Positions 22,161 to 33,303 of a DNA stretch of 64,000 nucleotides are shown here, piece by piece (the stretch's first letter is position 1; every line of letters starts with the position of its first letter). The notes beneath the pieces were generated by a model. That model saw only the letters and a program-made list of their open reading frames with translations, did not search any database and was not told where the DNA came from. Origin of the DNA: Chrysemys picta bellii (lineage: Eukaryota; Chordata; Testudines; Emydidae); the NCBI RefSeq assembly GCF_011386835.1, contig NC_088809.1, positions 21,273,067 through 21,337,066 of the forward strand, given 5' to 3'. The translations under genes and the position numbers were made by a program.

Positions 22161-22679
22161 GTGTTGTTTAATGATTGGGAACCATTTTCTGCTTCTACCG
22201 TCTCCGCTTAGCGTCATGTCAATCTCCGAGCTTTAGTAACAAACAATTTTAGTTTTACCAGAAAGTCATCTCAGCTTTCACTGGGCATCCTCGGTGAGAT
22301 GTGTATTCCGTCTCCATGGAGATAGCAAACTTGGCATTTCTGGGGGCATCCCGAGACCGGGGCTGGATGCTGCAGAGGAATGTTCTCCCGGAGGCTCCGG
22401 GCACTGGGGTTCACTCAACAAGGCTAAGGCTCGCAGAGTCGCGAGGAGTTTGCTGGTGAGGTGGGCAGACTGGCGTGGCAGGGAGCCGACACAGTTTAAG
22501 CGCCAGCAAAGCTCTCCCTCGCAGAGGGGTAACACGGTGGCTTACAGGTTTGGGTGCCCTGGGAAAGCGTCACAACCGCCCCCATCTTTTCCAGGCTTCA
22601 CCCTTCCGCTTCCCCGGCCGCCGGCCGGCTGTAAGACTTTGCCCTCCTCTACGGCATCTCAGGCATTCTATAGGCGCCG
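22161..22679. other. Unannotated stretch
   Basis: Nothing recognised. Confidence 0.35.
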
Positions 22680-22835
22680 ATGGCGCACACCCAAGAGAAA
22701 GACTTTATTAGCCACCGTCTACAGATGGGGAAACTGAGTCACGGTGAGGGGCTGGGCACCTGTCCAAGCGACAGAGCCAGGAGTAGCACCCAAATTTCCA
22801 GAGTCCCGGAGCTCTAATTACCACACCCTGCTGCT
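22680..22835 (-). repeat. MIR-like SINE, reverse orientation
   Basis: CTACAGATGGGGAAACTGAG, CCTGTCCAAGCGACAGAGCC and GAGCTCTAATTACCACACC are the reversed MIR core and head in order. Confidence 0.72.
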
Positions 22836-23555
22836 CCCTTTAAAAGGACACCGAGGCCAAAGTTCTCAGTCGGGTTCTCACACATGTTGGAGGGAGACAG
22901 TTCACAGGGTTAAAACACTGGGTGCTGGGTGCATCCACACAGAAGCCAAGGGGATGACAGTACAGCCTTTCTCGGTCCCCATGCTGGGCGAGCGGAGACT
23001 CTGGGAATGGAGCAACTGAGCCGGAGAGGCAATTCTGGCCCCAGAGGCTGTTGTGGACATTAAAGAGACGCAAGGGGGGGCGGAGAGAATGCCCCCCCAA
23101 ATGGAAGTTGCCTGGACTCTCACTGGCCCTGGTGTAAGGGGCATGCCAGGGGTGGGATGGGGGGCAGGCCCCCAGTGCGTAATGCTGTAGGATTCTGGGC
23201 TGCTCCAAGCTAAGCACGTCACCCCCCAGCATGGATGCTTCTAGCAACGTTGCTCTCGGCACCAGGGCAGACAGGGAGAGGGAGAGAGACGGGGCTGAAA
23301 TGCACACGCCCCGACAGAGCGGACGCGGTCTCTGTGGCTCACACTGGCCAGACCTGTCGCTGCGCCTGGCTTTGGGCTCTGCGATATTTAACATTGCAGG
23401 CAGGCTGCAAACGTCAGGGGTGGGTTTTGAACACCGCGCCCTCCCATAGGCAGGCTGCGGGGTCGGATTGGGCCTGTGACTCTTCATTAGAATATTCCAA
23501 AGAATTAACAATTCCCGCCCCCCAAAATAAGGGGGAGGGCACAGCTTTAGAGCGG
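22836..23555. other. Unannotated stretch
   Basis: No feature recognised. The 223-residue minus-strand frame 22840-23511 is low-complexity and lacks motifs. Confidence 0.35.
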
Positions 23556-23630
23556 GACAGTGCAGTTCAGCGGGCGGAGCAGCCAGGGGTCCTGGTGGTT
23601 TCTTAGCTCTGTTACCCCAGCACGGGCTCG
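23556..23630 (+). repeat. MIR-like SINE head (short)
   Basis: AGTTCAGCGGGCGGAGCAGC followed by GTCCTGGTGGTTTCTTAGC resembles the tRNA-like head and start of the core of the MIR-like SINE. The rest is missing. Confidence 0.4.
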
Positions 23631-23914
23631 GCAGCGAGGTTTCCTGGCGCTGACGGGGAGGAAGAAAATGCAGCTACCTCGCAGGGCTGGAGACCTGCCA
23701 CTCGTACTTAGCGCCAAGGCCCTGGGGTGAAAGGCAGGTGAAGAGGGCAAAGGTCCCCTCTGGCTATTTCAATATCACGGCCAGAGTCGGCCGGAGAGGA
23801 GAATGTCACAATGGGGCCTGCAAACGGAGTCTGGTTTGTATTATGGCAAACCACGCAGTACCTGTATGCCCTGAGCCAGGCACTGCAGAGACAGACAGCG
23901 AGCCCTAGCAAGGC

Positions 23915-24122
23915 AGTACGGCCCAGCGGATACGGCCCTGCACTGGGATTCCTGCATTCCATTGCTGGCTCTACCCCTGACCTGCGGCGAGACCTTGCTC
24001 TGTGCCTCAGTTTCCCCTTATCTGGTTAGACTGTGAGGTCTACGGGGCAGGGCCTGTCTCTCACAACGTAGCTGTGCAGTGCCCACCGTAGCCAGGCCCA
24101 GTAAGTGCTACTGCAATCATTC
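23915..24122 (+). repeat. MIR-like SINE with full L2-like tail
   Basis: A tRNA-like head (GCCCAGCGGATACGGCCC, CCATTGCTGGCTCTACC) is followed by the core (CTCTGTGCCTCAGTTTCCCC). The tail has TTAGACTGTGAGGTCTACGG, GCAGGGCCTGTCTCTCAC and AAGTGCTACTGCAATCATTC. One of the most complete copies in the window. Confidence 0.8.
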
Positions 24123-25714
24123 AAAGCCAGGGAGCAGAAGTGACTGGCTGGGAGGGCAGGGATGTCCCTTAGACATGTGTTAACTTTCCCTCTGTTACGG
24201 AGCGCGCCTGTTTTGCAATGCAGATTTCACTGCTCTGAGCCGGCAGCGGGGCAGACTGAGAATGAGGTTATTAAAGTCCCTGAACTGCAGACAGCAAGGA
24301 ATGGCTCTGCCCCTACCCCACCCCCCAGCAACCAGAGAAGTAACCCAGCCCTCTCCCTCCCTACACCACACCCCCCGCGGCTGCAGTCTGCCCACCTCGC
24401 CAGCAAGCCGAGCCCAACAGCCACACAGAGCTCTGCCCACTGCAACGGGTCTGGGCAGGCATGAGGGAGGCGGTGGCATCCTAGTAGCACAAACTGCCCC
24501 CTGCCCAGAGAGTGCGCTCCAAGAGAGAGCTACCGAGCACTGAAGCCATGCAGAATCCCGCCGCTGGCTGGCTGCGGGGCAGGGCTCTCTCCTGCAGGGG
24601 GGCAGGGGTGGATCTGTCGCCCACTCCCATGCACTAAATTTCAACCTGGAGGGGGGGGCTCTGGAGGGGGGGGGCAGCACCTTTCAAGGCTCCGCTCCAG
24701 GCTTCTGAGCGGATTATAGGGGGATGAGGTTTTCCAGCACCCGCAGTTGGAGCGCCCCTGCCGGGTTGCGCAGGTAGAAGGCAGCTGCTCTGTGTCATAC
24801 GTTCCCAGCCTGGCAGGGCCCCTGGCACGCTGCCGCTCGACCACGAGTTGTGCCTTGCGTTGGTTTTCATTGGGGCGGCACAGCGACCATCTGGCAGCAG
24901 CGCCTGCAAATGGCGAGCGATGGCTGTGACTGCCGCTCCCTGGGCTGGGGCAGCCGCTGTTCGGTGTCGCGGTGCCCGGCTGCGCCGGTCCCATGCCCAG
25001 CAACCAGCGCCCCGGCCCTGCCTTGCAAGGGAAGCAGCCATCCCCGCTGAAGGGGAGCCCACCTCCAGCCAGAACCCAGCCCCCCGGGCTGCGCAGACAC
25101 AGGAGCCGCGCTCCATCCTGCACCATGCAAACCCGGGACGGGAAATCCCCAGCTCTAGGGCCTCGTGCAGCTGCCCCATTACAGCATGAGGCTGGGTAAA
25201 GAGAGGTGAGAGCCCAGCCTTGATGCAGCAAGGCAATCTGTACCTCCTTCTGGCTCGGTCTTGCTACGGAGCCCGTCACCCTCCTGAGCCGGCGCTAATG
25301 AGACCCTCAAGGTCTGGCGGCCAGGGTGAGTCAGCAGAACGGCTCTGCGTCGCCACACAGCTTCCGGACGCCATGGCAGGTCTGACCCCCTGGAAGGGGA
25401 GCTCAGGGAAAGCAAGACAGATCCGATGCTCAGCTCGTCTGACAAGCTATGAACCGGCGATTTGTGTGCATGTAAAAAGAGACCCAGCTTTTCGCAACAG
25501 CCCACAGCTTTTAACCCACGCCGAGGACGTTGCCTGAAAGGCAAAGAGGAGCTCTGCGTCTATCTCGCTGGGAAGTTTATTTGCCAGTAGCTGAGTATCA
25601 AAGCGACGGAGAAAACCCGATGCTTCCTTTCCACAACTACACATCTCATTTCAGCCACGCCGATACTATCCAACGGTCCTGGGGCATCCGAGCAGCTGCT
25701 CCGAGCTCCAAGCA
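24123..25714. other. GC-rich unannotated stretch
   Basis: Long overlapping frames on both strands (for example 24634-25236 and 24641-25279, minus) are composition-driven. G-runs lie at 24650-24675. No gene or repeat recognised. Confidence 0.4.
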
Positions 25715-25950
25715 CAGGCAGGTAGAACCCACCTGCTGTGCTATTTATACACCCACCTAGCAAACACCTGCTGGGCTACCGAGTGCCCCTGGCACTCCCC
25801 ATGTGGCTGAGTGTATCAGGCGCCTGGTAGAACACACCCGCTGGGCTACCGAATGCTTTCAGGACCTCCCACTACGATGCATCTGCTGGAGCAGATCAAG
25901 CACCCCCAGGTAGAACGCACCTGCTGGGCTACGGAACAGGGTAGGTGCTC
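25715..25950. repeat. Degenerate tandem repeat
   Basis: The motif (GTAGAA)CxCACCTGCTGGGCTACCGA recurs near 25721, 25762, 25829 and 25910 with irregular spacing of about 40-80 bp. This is a decayed minisatellite of at least four units. Confidence 0.6.
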
Positions 25951-26270
25951 TCAGCCACAATTGCATCGGCTGGATGTTCCTGGCACATGCACTTAGGATG
26001 CACCTGCTGTGGTGCTAAACGCCGGTGGGCCCTGCAGCGACAGGGTTAATGACATCTGCATTATCACCTCGGATCTCCCCCCCCCCAACCCCCGAGCGGG
26101 AGGAGGGGTGTTGCGGTACAGTCTCCCCACACCGGCTGCGGCGGCTGGGGGAGATACCTGGTTTCCTTCCTCCTCCTCAGGATGAATCATGGGCGGCTGT
26201 GAAGAAGACTGTGACTCCCACACTGCCGAGCCGCCAGGAGGGGAGCGTCTCTGCATCCCTGTTAGGCACT
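25951..26270. other. Unannotated stretch
   Basis: Nothing recognised. Confidence 0.3.
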
Positions 26271-26318
26271 GTGTATTCCCGAGTGTACTCCCGAGTGTAT
26301 TCCCGAGTGTACCACCGA
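26271..26318. repeat. 12-bp tandem repeat, four units
   Basis: Four consecutive units of GTGT(A)(T/C)TCCCGA, the last one altered to GTGTACCACCGA. Confidence 0.85.
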
Positions 26319-27050
26319 GACAGACCGGCGTAGGGCTGCTCCCCTCCACGTGGGGAGGAGTGAAGCGCTGCTCCAAAGGATTTCATGGGGGGGTCCCCTG
26401 TTCGTATCTCAGCTCCAAGTGCACCCCAGGGCCAAGGCAGATCGAAGTCCCCCTCTAGCAGGTTACAAGGTTGACAGGGCCTTTGGTGCGGGGCCTCTGA
26501 TCCCGGCTTCCCCGCTCTGCACAGCGGGAAAACGAGGGAACTAGAACCAAGCCAGCCTGTGTTTTTAAAATGCAGACCAGGCCCGGCGGCAGATCGCGCG
26601 ACCGGTCACAGAAGGGCTCACTCGCGGGAGGAAGAAGCGCTAGAACTAAAGGGCATCGGCTTGGCCTCTGGCTGCATTTGCTCTGCTGTCGCGGCGCCCG
26701 CTGGAGCTCGGGCCATGGCTGGAGCCTCAAGAGATCCAGGCTTAATTTCCTGCTCTGACAGTGACCAGCCCTTTGTGCTGACAGTGAGTGCCCTTCCCCA
26801 CTGCTCGGAGAACCCCAGCTGTCATTCCTCTGGGCCTCAGTTTACTTCCCTCCCTCACAGAGCCCCAATCCACTGACACGGGCCAGCCGCAGTCGTTTTA
26901 TTGCAGCGTAGATGTACTTAGAGGCCTAGATGCTATGGTGCTGAGGGCCAGCCGAGTACCTGAGCACGTAGGCCTAAATTCGGAGGGCCTTCCTCAGGTC
27001 AGAGACTTCAGTGACGGAGTTACGAGTGAGGCCTCAGCTTCTGGTCTGTA
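26319..27050. other. Mostly unannotated; possible MIR-like piece
   Basis: 26715-26860 (TTAATTTCCTGCTCTGACAG, TCTGGGCCTCAGTTTACTTC) might be a diverged plus-strand MIR-like SINE. The rest is unrecognised. Confidence 0.35.
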
Positions 27051-28087
27051 GAGATTTATAACATTTATAACACTGTTGCTGGGGCCTATGGGAGATTTCC
27101 CATTGACCCGAATGGGATCAGGGTTTGGCTTCGGAAACAGAATTTCCCCATAAGAGGGAAAGTCTCTAACCTAGGAAAATATCCCATCTCCTTTCGCTCG
27201 CCAATCCACATCCAAGCAGTCCGTGTTTGCTGCCAAAGTTTTAAAAAGTCAAATCACTGAACTGGTGGAAGTCACTGGCTGAAACACTAACCCGACTTTT
27301 CATAGCAGTGGCCTATTCTGCAGGGGCAGAGCGAATATTTTCTTCATTTCAGTCTATTCAGCTAGTTCAACGACTAGTTCATTCAAAGTTAAGACACCAA
27401 TTGAGAGCTGACAAAGCAAGAACGCTTGTTTTCCCTTTCCAATCGACGAATAAAAACAAGGTGTGAGAGGATGAGCTCTACTAGTTCTAAAATCTTGACG
27501 GGAACGGTGACCAGACACAAGCTGATCAATTCATTAGCTGCTGATAATACTGCCTTTGGTTATTAAATCGGTTAGTTTTAAAGGCAAAACTTGTTTGGAT
27601 AAAGTTACTTTTTTTTTTCTTATACATCCACCATATTTACGTCAGTTTTACTGAGCTAATAACTTTTTTTAAAATGCTGCTTGAGTGCCTTCTTAATTGA
27701 ATTCCAATTTCCATCCAAATGCAGTTAGACACAAATCATGAGTAAAAGATTAATCATCATCTAGTAAACAAGGAATGTGTTGTTCACATTTTCTAACAAA
27801 ATCAAAATGTAAGAATTAAGAATCTGAATAAATATATTTTAAGCTATATGACTACTAATATAAATGTGCACATACAGTGCCTCCTCCTTGTCAGCAAAAA
27901 GCAGTACCAAATTTCATGTAAAGGCTCTATTTAGCTGCAAATCAACATGCTCTAATGGTCACCAGCCTATGAAAAACAATTAAAAAGCTCAAATGCAAAG
28001 CATGATTAAAATCGATGATTTAAGGTTTCCTGCTTGCTGATTAAAATCAAAGCTCTACATTTCTTTGATTTGAATCAACCCGCCCTG
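27051..28087 (+). mobile_element. hAT transposon relic, 3' part
   Basis: The base composition changes sharply to AT-rich at about 27050. The segment encodes the C-terminal end of a hAT transposase (27245-27466), then an AT-rich 3' region. It finishes with TTTGATTTGAATCAACCCG and CCCTG at 28087, the CCCTG terminus of hAT elements with the GATTTAAATC-type subterminal motif. The 5' end is missing or not recognisable, so the target duplication cannot be checked. The copy is inactive. Confidence 0.75.
27245..27466 (+). pseudogene. hAT transposase C-terminal dimerisation region (relic)
   Basis: The open stretch between stops at 27242-27244 and 27464-27466 reads NWWKSLAETLTRLFIAVAYS, continuing directly with AGAERIFSSFQSIQ and HSKLRHQLRADKARTLVF. 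This is the hATC signature: a WW..A motif, the SA..ERIFS block and the KLR..L...KA..LVF helix that dimerises transposase monomers. Only about 70 residues remain. The RNase-H-like catalytic core and BED finger are absent. A few bases inserted after FQSIQ interrupt the usual spacing. I am confident of the family from these three blocks in order. Confidence 0.8.
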
Positions 28088-28479
28088 GACTGAGAAGGCT
28101 GTCTGACCACCGGATCTACTGCTGGTGAAAAGCTCTCAAAGGGAAGACCCACAGGCACCAGAACCCAGGCAGACATCTTGATAGTGAGCATAGTTGATCC
28201 ACAGGGCATGGTAGCTCCTGCCCTGAGAAAGGGGAAGGTACAGGGGTGCACTCAAAGACACCGGAGAAAGGGGTGCAGCTCGCTCCAGAACCGAGACATC
28301 AAGGTGCTAGGAAGGGCTAGTGCAAACTTATACACGAGGCCTGAGAAGAGAGACTATCCACTGAATGCACGAAAGCAGTCGGGAACTTGTGCTCCACCCC
28401 ACGATAAGCAGGTTGTCCTGCGTTAGAATGTGAGAAGGATTTCTCTCCCCTTCTGATCTAGATTATTATTTGGGTTCCA
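28088..28479. other. Unannotated stretch
   Basis: Nothing recognised. The DNA returns to ordinary composition after the hAT terminus. Confidence 0.35.
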
Positions 28480-28690
28480 GCAGCCCCCAGCAGAGATCCG
28501 TTGTGCCCGGCAAGGGACTAGGCAAAGGAAGGTGGATTATCCTCATTTCACAGAGGGGAAAACGAAGGCCCAGGGAGATGAAGTGACTTGCCCAAGGCCG
28601 CTCAGTGAACCCGTGGCAGAGCCAAGAACGTAACCCATGTCACTGGGTCACAGAGCAGGGCGTTCCACGAGCCCATCCCTCCTTTTGCCA
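28480..28690 (-). repeat. MIR-like SINE, reverse orientation
   Basis: TCATTTCACAGAGGGGAAAA, GAAGTGACTTGCCCAAGGC and GTGGCAGAGCCAAGAACG give the reversed MIR core with a well-kept CAAGTCACTT block. Confidence 0.8.
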
Positions 28691-29064
28691 GGAAAGTGGC
28701 TGGCACATACAGGGCCCAGCACTGCGAACTCAAGCCAAGAGCAGATGGATTCTGAGAGGAAGTGAGAAATCTCCTTTAAGCAAATGCCACTGATAATTAG
28801 CCGCCGCATCTAGGGACTGGTCACAAACAAACGCTGCGCGGCATTGGTTTTAAGGCACAGTTATTGTTCAGGGTTTCCCCCAGCAGAAGAATCTACTCCT
28901 TGCTACAGATTTGCACACAAGACACTTGCAAAGCATTTCTCTTCTCCGTAGATACTAGGGCACATCCCTTCTTGACTTTATTTCCTGGGAATCTAAGAAC
29001 TCAACATCCTGCTACATGCACTTTGTTCCAGCCCTTGGATTATTGATAGACAGCCTCACCTCCC
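28691..29064. other. Unannotated stretch
   Basis: Nothing recognised. Confidence 0.3.
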
Positions 29065-29160
29065 TCCCCCCCCCCGCCACACACACACACACACACACGC
29101 CCAATCACTGAAAATTGGGGGAATGGCTCAACACACACACTCTCTCACTCTCTCCCCCCC
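29065..29160. repeat. C-run, (CA)n and (TC)n simple repeats
   Basis: A C-run and CACACACACACACACACA near 29080-29098 are followed at 29130-29160 by a short ACAC and CTCTCTCACTCTCTCCCC tract. Confidence 0.9.
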
Positions 29161-29199
29161 AGGGAAGAACGGACCAGACCCTCAGCCAGCACTGTAAAC

Positions 29200-29312
29200 T
29201 GGCCCTGATTTCAATGAAACCCCATTGATAGCAACGAAGCTACATGGGGGGATCTGGCCCATTGACTCCAATGGAGCTATGCGGATTTACCCCAGACGAG
29301 GATCTGGCCCAC
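29200..29312. repeat. Palindromic dispersed repeat with GGATCTGGCCC end
   Basis: Two GATCTGGCCCA motifs (29251 and 29300) bracket CATTGACTCCAATGGAGCTA and GCGGATTTACCCCAGACGAG. The upstream ATTTCAATGAAACCCCATTG is related text. This is a good copy of the family. Confidence 0.65.
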
Positions 29313-31035
29313 CGCTGTTTAGAACGAGAAAGCAAAATGTGCTAACGTTTGCAGAAAAGTCCCCGACCCAGGACTGAAACCCCAGCGCAGGCCCTGCCCT
29401 GGAGCAAGAAGAGCTAAGATCAGGGGCGGGAGAGGGGCACCGGTATTGCAGTGACACCCCCCCACTCCTCCCCGGCTGCATCCTGGCCCTCGCAGCCGAC
29501 GGATGCTTTAAACAGTAACTCGCCACCAGGCCTTCTCTAGACTCATTATTTCAGCCTGTGTGCAAAACGCGAGACCAGCGCTGGCTCCAAATTGGCTTTA
29601 TTTCTGTGCTCCTAATGGCAGGCCAGCGGCCGGGGGGGCCGAGGGGGAACGTCCAGTATATAAAGCGTGAAAACGCCATGATTCAAAACGCCATTAAAGG
29701 GTTTACACCTCTGCAAGCATATGGATTGAATGATGAGACGCTTAGTGACAGTAGGCTTATGCAAGGCACATCTCATAAACCCCCTTCATGCTCCATATGC
29801 CCGAAGATCACCAGCTCTCACGGCAAGATTCAAAGGGGAACGCCGTATTTTTCCATGTTCTTTTAACTACTGGGTAAATGAAACTCTGCACTTCCACTGA
29901 AGGCCAGGCACGTCTGCTGTTATTTATATAATACAGGTTCGGCACAAGCACCTAGTGCCGGATACCAAGAGCTTCCCAGCTAACGAGGCAAGAGAGAGCC
30001 ATTCCCCTCAGCTGCCAAATGGGGAACTGACGCTCGGCACAGTTAAGGGGAAGATTTGCAGAAGCGCTTGGCCTTGGCCTAGCCACTTTAAGACACGCTG
30101 AAATCTTCCCAACTCCGGGGACTGAAAGGCCTCCCCTGGGACTCCAGCAATGCCCAGTATGGCTCCTCTGTGCCACCCGGCGCCAATACAGGCCTGCAGC
30201 AGGGGAACTCTCCCCCGGTCCCTCTGGGAGACCACAGTGGCACACAGGAGGAGGGTGGAATCCCACCCGTTGACTGCAGGAGTCGCGTGAGGGAAGCTAC
30301 GCGGGGGTGTGCAGGGTTGGGGCCGTCACTTACCCATCGAGGCCTGAGTCCAGGATTCTGTGCTTCCCCGGCGGGAGCTGACACGGCGACAGCTGCAGCA
30401 GGGTCCTGCAATCAGACCCACGCACAGACCCGACGGCAGGACCCGGGGTACAGGCGGCCACTGCGGCTTTAGGCACCCTCCTGTTCCAGTCAAACCAGGG
30501 GCCGCGCTCACTGCGCACAAGGCCCCACGCGCTCCAGTCAGTAGCGAGCCGGTGCCGAAGCCAAAATCCTGCAGCCCTCCGGTGCAGCAGGTCAAGAAAC
30601 TCCGCGGCAGCTGGATTGAAATGAAAAATTCCAGGCCTGTCCTGAACCACCCCTGGAAATGATTAGGGCAATCCTGGGGCGATTCATTCTGCTCCTCGAG
30701 TCCGTTCCTTTCACACCATTCCCGCTCTGAAGGCGCCGCCGGTTTCTCACTGCACCGGGAGGGAGAAGGGGAGCGGGGTAATAGAAGCTGAAAGGTGACA
30801 AGGATTTGGGGCCACTGATTTATGGGGTTAATGATGCACGTCCGGATTGCTCAGGGGAGTTGGGGTTGCACAAGCAGCCCTGTGCCCACCGTTTAGACCG
30901 ATACTGGGTTTTAGCCGCGCTAGCTGCATCCCTGCAGTGCACAGGAGTGCGGGGAACACAAGGCCCAAAGGCCGCTCTGCGTCATGCCCCCAAGCCCCAG
31001 CCTGGCAAACCTTATAGAAACCGCTGGGCTGGGTG
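29313..31035. other. Unannotated stretch
   Basis: No repeat or gene recognised in about 1.7 kb. Small overlapping frames only. Confidence 0.4.
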
Positions 31036-31210
31036 CTGCCCAGACACATCACGAGAGACAGTCTCTGCCCCAGAGGGCTTACAGATTAAGGAGACAAGGC
31101 AGGCACAGGGTAGGATGGCAAAAAAGATGAAGCGACTTGCCCAAGGTTGCAGCTGGGAAAAGGCCCCCGCTGTCCGGAGTCCTATCCAGGTGTCCCAGTC
31201 CCTAGAGCAG
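31036..31210 (-). repeat. MIR-like SINE, reverse orientation
   Basis: ACACATCACGAGAGACAGTC and CAGAGGGCTTACAGATTAAG (the reversed L2-like tail) precede GAAGCGACTTGCCCAAGGTT. This shows directly that GAGACAGTC-type text is the tail of this SINE. Confidence 0.78.
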
Positions 31211-32140
31211 TGATGCTCAGAGCTACGCGCAGGCCGATTTGGGGACCGTAAAGCCCTCGATTGCAACGGGAGCATTAGTGTTTCTATCTTTTAACGAAGT
31301 GGATAAATCAACATTATTGATTTGATTTCCAAATGGGGCAGGGGCTGCAGGAGAGCAGCGCTGCCCCCCCCCCAACCGCCCCCATCACTCTCTCAATGTT
31401 CATTTTCCATCCCACCCAAACCATCACTCCCGTACACGGGGGCTGCGGTCCCCACCACCTGAACCCGGATCGCTCTGCTCTTGGCCCGGATCGGGGCACC
31501 TGCCCCGCTGGAATCCCGGGGGGGAGGGGGAGCACCACACCCTTTGTGCAAGGGGGACCAGGATCGGGCCAGTGTGGGTCCCCCGTGGGCAGCCGCCGCC
31601 AGGCAGATCTCTTCCCGCCAAGCATGGCTGCTGCTGGGGCCTGCGGCAGGGGCACTATGGCGGGGTCAGTGCGCCCCGGCCAGAGCATAGAGCCGCCTCC
31701 TAGCCTGGTGGATCTGGTGCACCCCACTCCAACTGCCCGGCGTGCCTGCTCCACCTCCCCCGTGCCAGCAGCGCTGGCGCCACCTCCCGGAGCTTCCCGG
31801 TGTCCAGCTCCCCACGCCCCACACTGTGCCCCGGCTGCACGGACACCTCCCCGCTCTCCTCGCTGCCAGCACGGGGGAGCCTCTGCCTCTCCTGGGCCTC
31901 CTCCCCAGAGCCCCCCGGAAGACAAGGGGGCACTGACAGAAGCCGTGCCGGTGGGGGCACTGAAGGACTCACGGCCCAGGATGCAGGAGCTCAGCACGCA
32001 GCCGGCCTTGCGCAGGGGAGCGGGCGAGGTGGGGGCGCTGGAGCCTGTGGGCGAAGGGACTGCAGTCCCAGTGCAGAAAGGGGGCTCGGGGGCCAGCACG
32101 AGCCTCCAGCTGCATGCACCGGGACCGGTAACTCACATGG
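31211..32140. other. GC-rich stretch open on both strands
   Basis: Frames of 277 (plus) and 261 (minus) residues overlap almost completely. Neither has domains, and both are Pro/Gly/Ala-rich. I read it as unannotated GC-rich DNA, possibly a CpG-rich region, not a gene. Confidence 0.4.
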
Positions 32141-32362
32141 CAGGCCCAGAGGTGCCGGGGCTGTGAACCGCCAGGCCCAGAGGTGCCGGGGGTGTGAACG
32201 GCCAGGCCCAGAGGTGCCGGGGGTGTGAACGGCCAGGCCCAGAGGTGCCGGGGCTCTGAACGGCCAGGCCCAGAGGTGCCGGGGCTCTGAACGGCCAGGC
32301 CCAGAGGTGCCGGGGCTCCGAACGGCCAGGCCCAGAGGTGCCGGGGCTCTGAACGACCAGGC
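32141..32362. repeat. 31-bp minisatellite, seven units
   Basis: The unit CAGGCCCAGAGGTGCCGGGG plus (C/G)T(G/C)TGAACGGC recurs seven times head to tail at 31-bp spacing with only a few substitutions per unit. Frames through it are repeat artefacts (for example APLGLAV and SGPGRS repeats). Confidence 0.95.
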
Positions 32363-32783
32363 TGGGCCCCTGCTCATCTCTGCAACCACAAAGAGGAGGA
32401 ACCGTCCTAGGAGCCCTTCCGCGCACCCCGACCCAGGACAGAGGGAGGGTCTGGCTCTGGTGGTCCCTTCCTGCTCAGGTCACTTGCGAATTTATACTCC
32501 GGTTCTGCTGCAGACGCGGATGCAGCTTGCTCTCTGCACCAGCAACGTCCATCAGCAGGGCTCTGGGAACAGCCTTCTCTCAGCAAGGAACCCCTCTAAA
32601 CCCGGAGCGGGGAGGCAGCCAGCTCCAGCCCTGGCCTCCCGCCACTAACTTCTCTGGGCTTATTCCCGCATCCCAAACGAATCTCTGCCTTTCCTCCTGC
32701 CGTCAACAGGGGGTCAAAGGCCGCTGTAAAGAACCCAGAGTCCTAGCATGGTGATTTGATCTACGGGAACTGAAATCAGGGCC
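32363..32783. other. Unannotated stretch
   Basis: Nothing recognised between the two minisatellites. Confidence 0.3.
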
Positions 32784-33303
32784 CTGCACAGGCACATGGC
32801 GAGACACAGTCCCTGTCCCCCCCCCAAGATCACAGCCCCATTACGCCAGGCGCTGCACAGACACACGGCGAGAGACAGTCCCTGTCCCCCCTCCCCCCCC
32901 GAGATCACAGCCCCATTACGCCAGGCGCTGCACAGACACACGGCGAGAGACAGTCCCTGTCCCCCCTCCCCCCCCGAGATCACAGCCCCATTACGCCAGG
33001 CGCTGCACAGACACACGGCGAGACAGTCCTTCCCCCCCCCCCGAAATCACAGCCCCATTACGCCAGTCGCTGCACAGACACACGGCGAGAGACAGTCCCT
33101 GTCCCCCTCCCCCCGGATTTCACAGCCCCATTACGCCAGGCGCTGCACAGACACACGGCGAGAGACAGTCCCTGTCCCCCTCCCCCCGGAAATCACAGCC
33201 CCATTACGCCAGGCGCTGCACAGACACATGGCGAGAGACAGTCCCTGTCCCCCCTCGCCCCCGAGATCACAGCCCCATTACGCCAGGCGCTGCACACACG
33301 GTG
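32784..33303 (-). repeat. 74-bp minisatellite derived from a SINE tail, seven units
   Basis: ATCACAGCCCCATTACGCCA recurs at about 32829, 32904, 32979, 33046, 33119, 33192 and 33266 (steps 75, 75, 67, 73, 73, 74). Each unit continues with GCGCTGCACAGACACACGG and GAGAGACAGTCCCTGTCCCC and a variable C-run. Reversed, this is the L2-like tail of the MIR-like SINE (compare GCAGGGACTGTCTCTCGC at 39544). A piece of SINE has therefore been amplified in tandem. The first copy (from 32784) is the most diverged. Confidence 0.93.

Noticed and set aside
24634..25279. Two minus-strand frames of about 200 residues
   Set aside because: They overlap each other and plus-strand frames, and have no recognisable domain.
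31205..31240. Possible hAT 5' terminus (CAGTGATGCTCAGAGC)
   Set aside because: No matching 3' terminus or target duplication was found nearby, and the similarity is too short to call.
31314..32166. Long overlapping open frames of 277 (plus) and 261 (minus) residues
   Set aside because: Both strands are open over the same GC-rich DNA. The translations are Pro/Gly/Ala-rich with no domain, signal or conserved motif.
32133..32426. Minus-strand frame with repeated APLGLAV and SGPGRS text
   Set aside because: It is the translation of the 31-bp minisatellite, not a protein.
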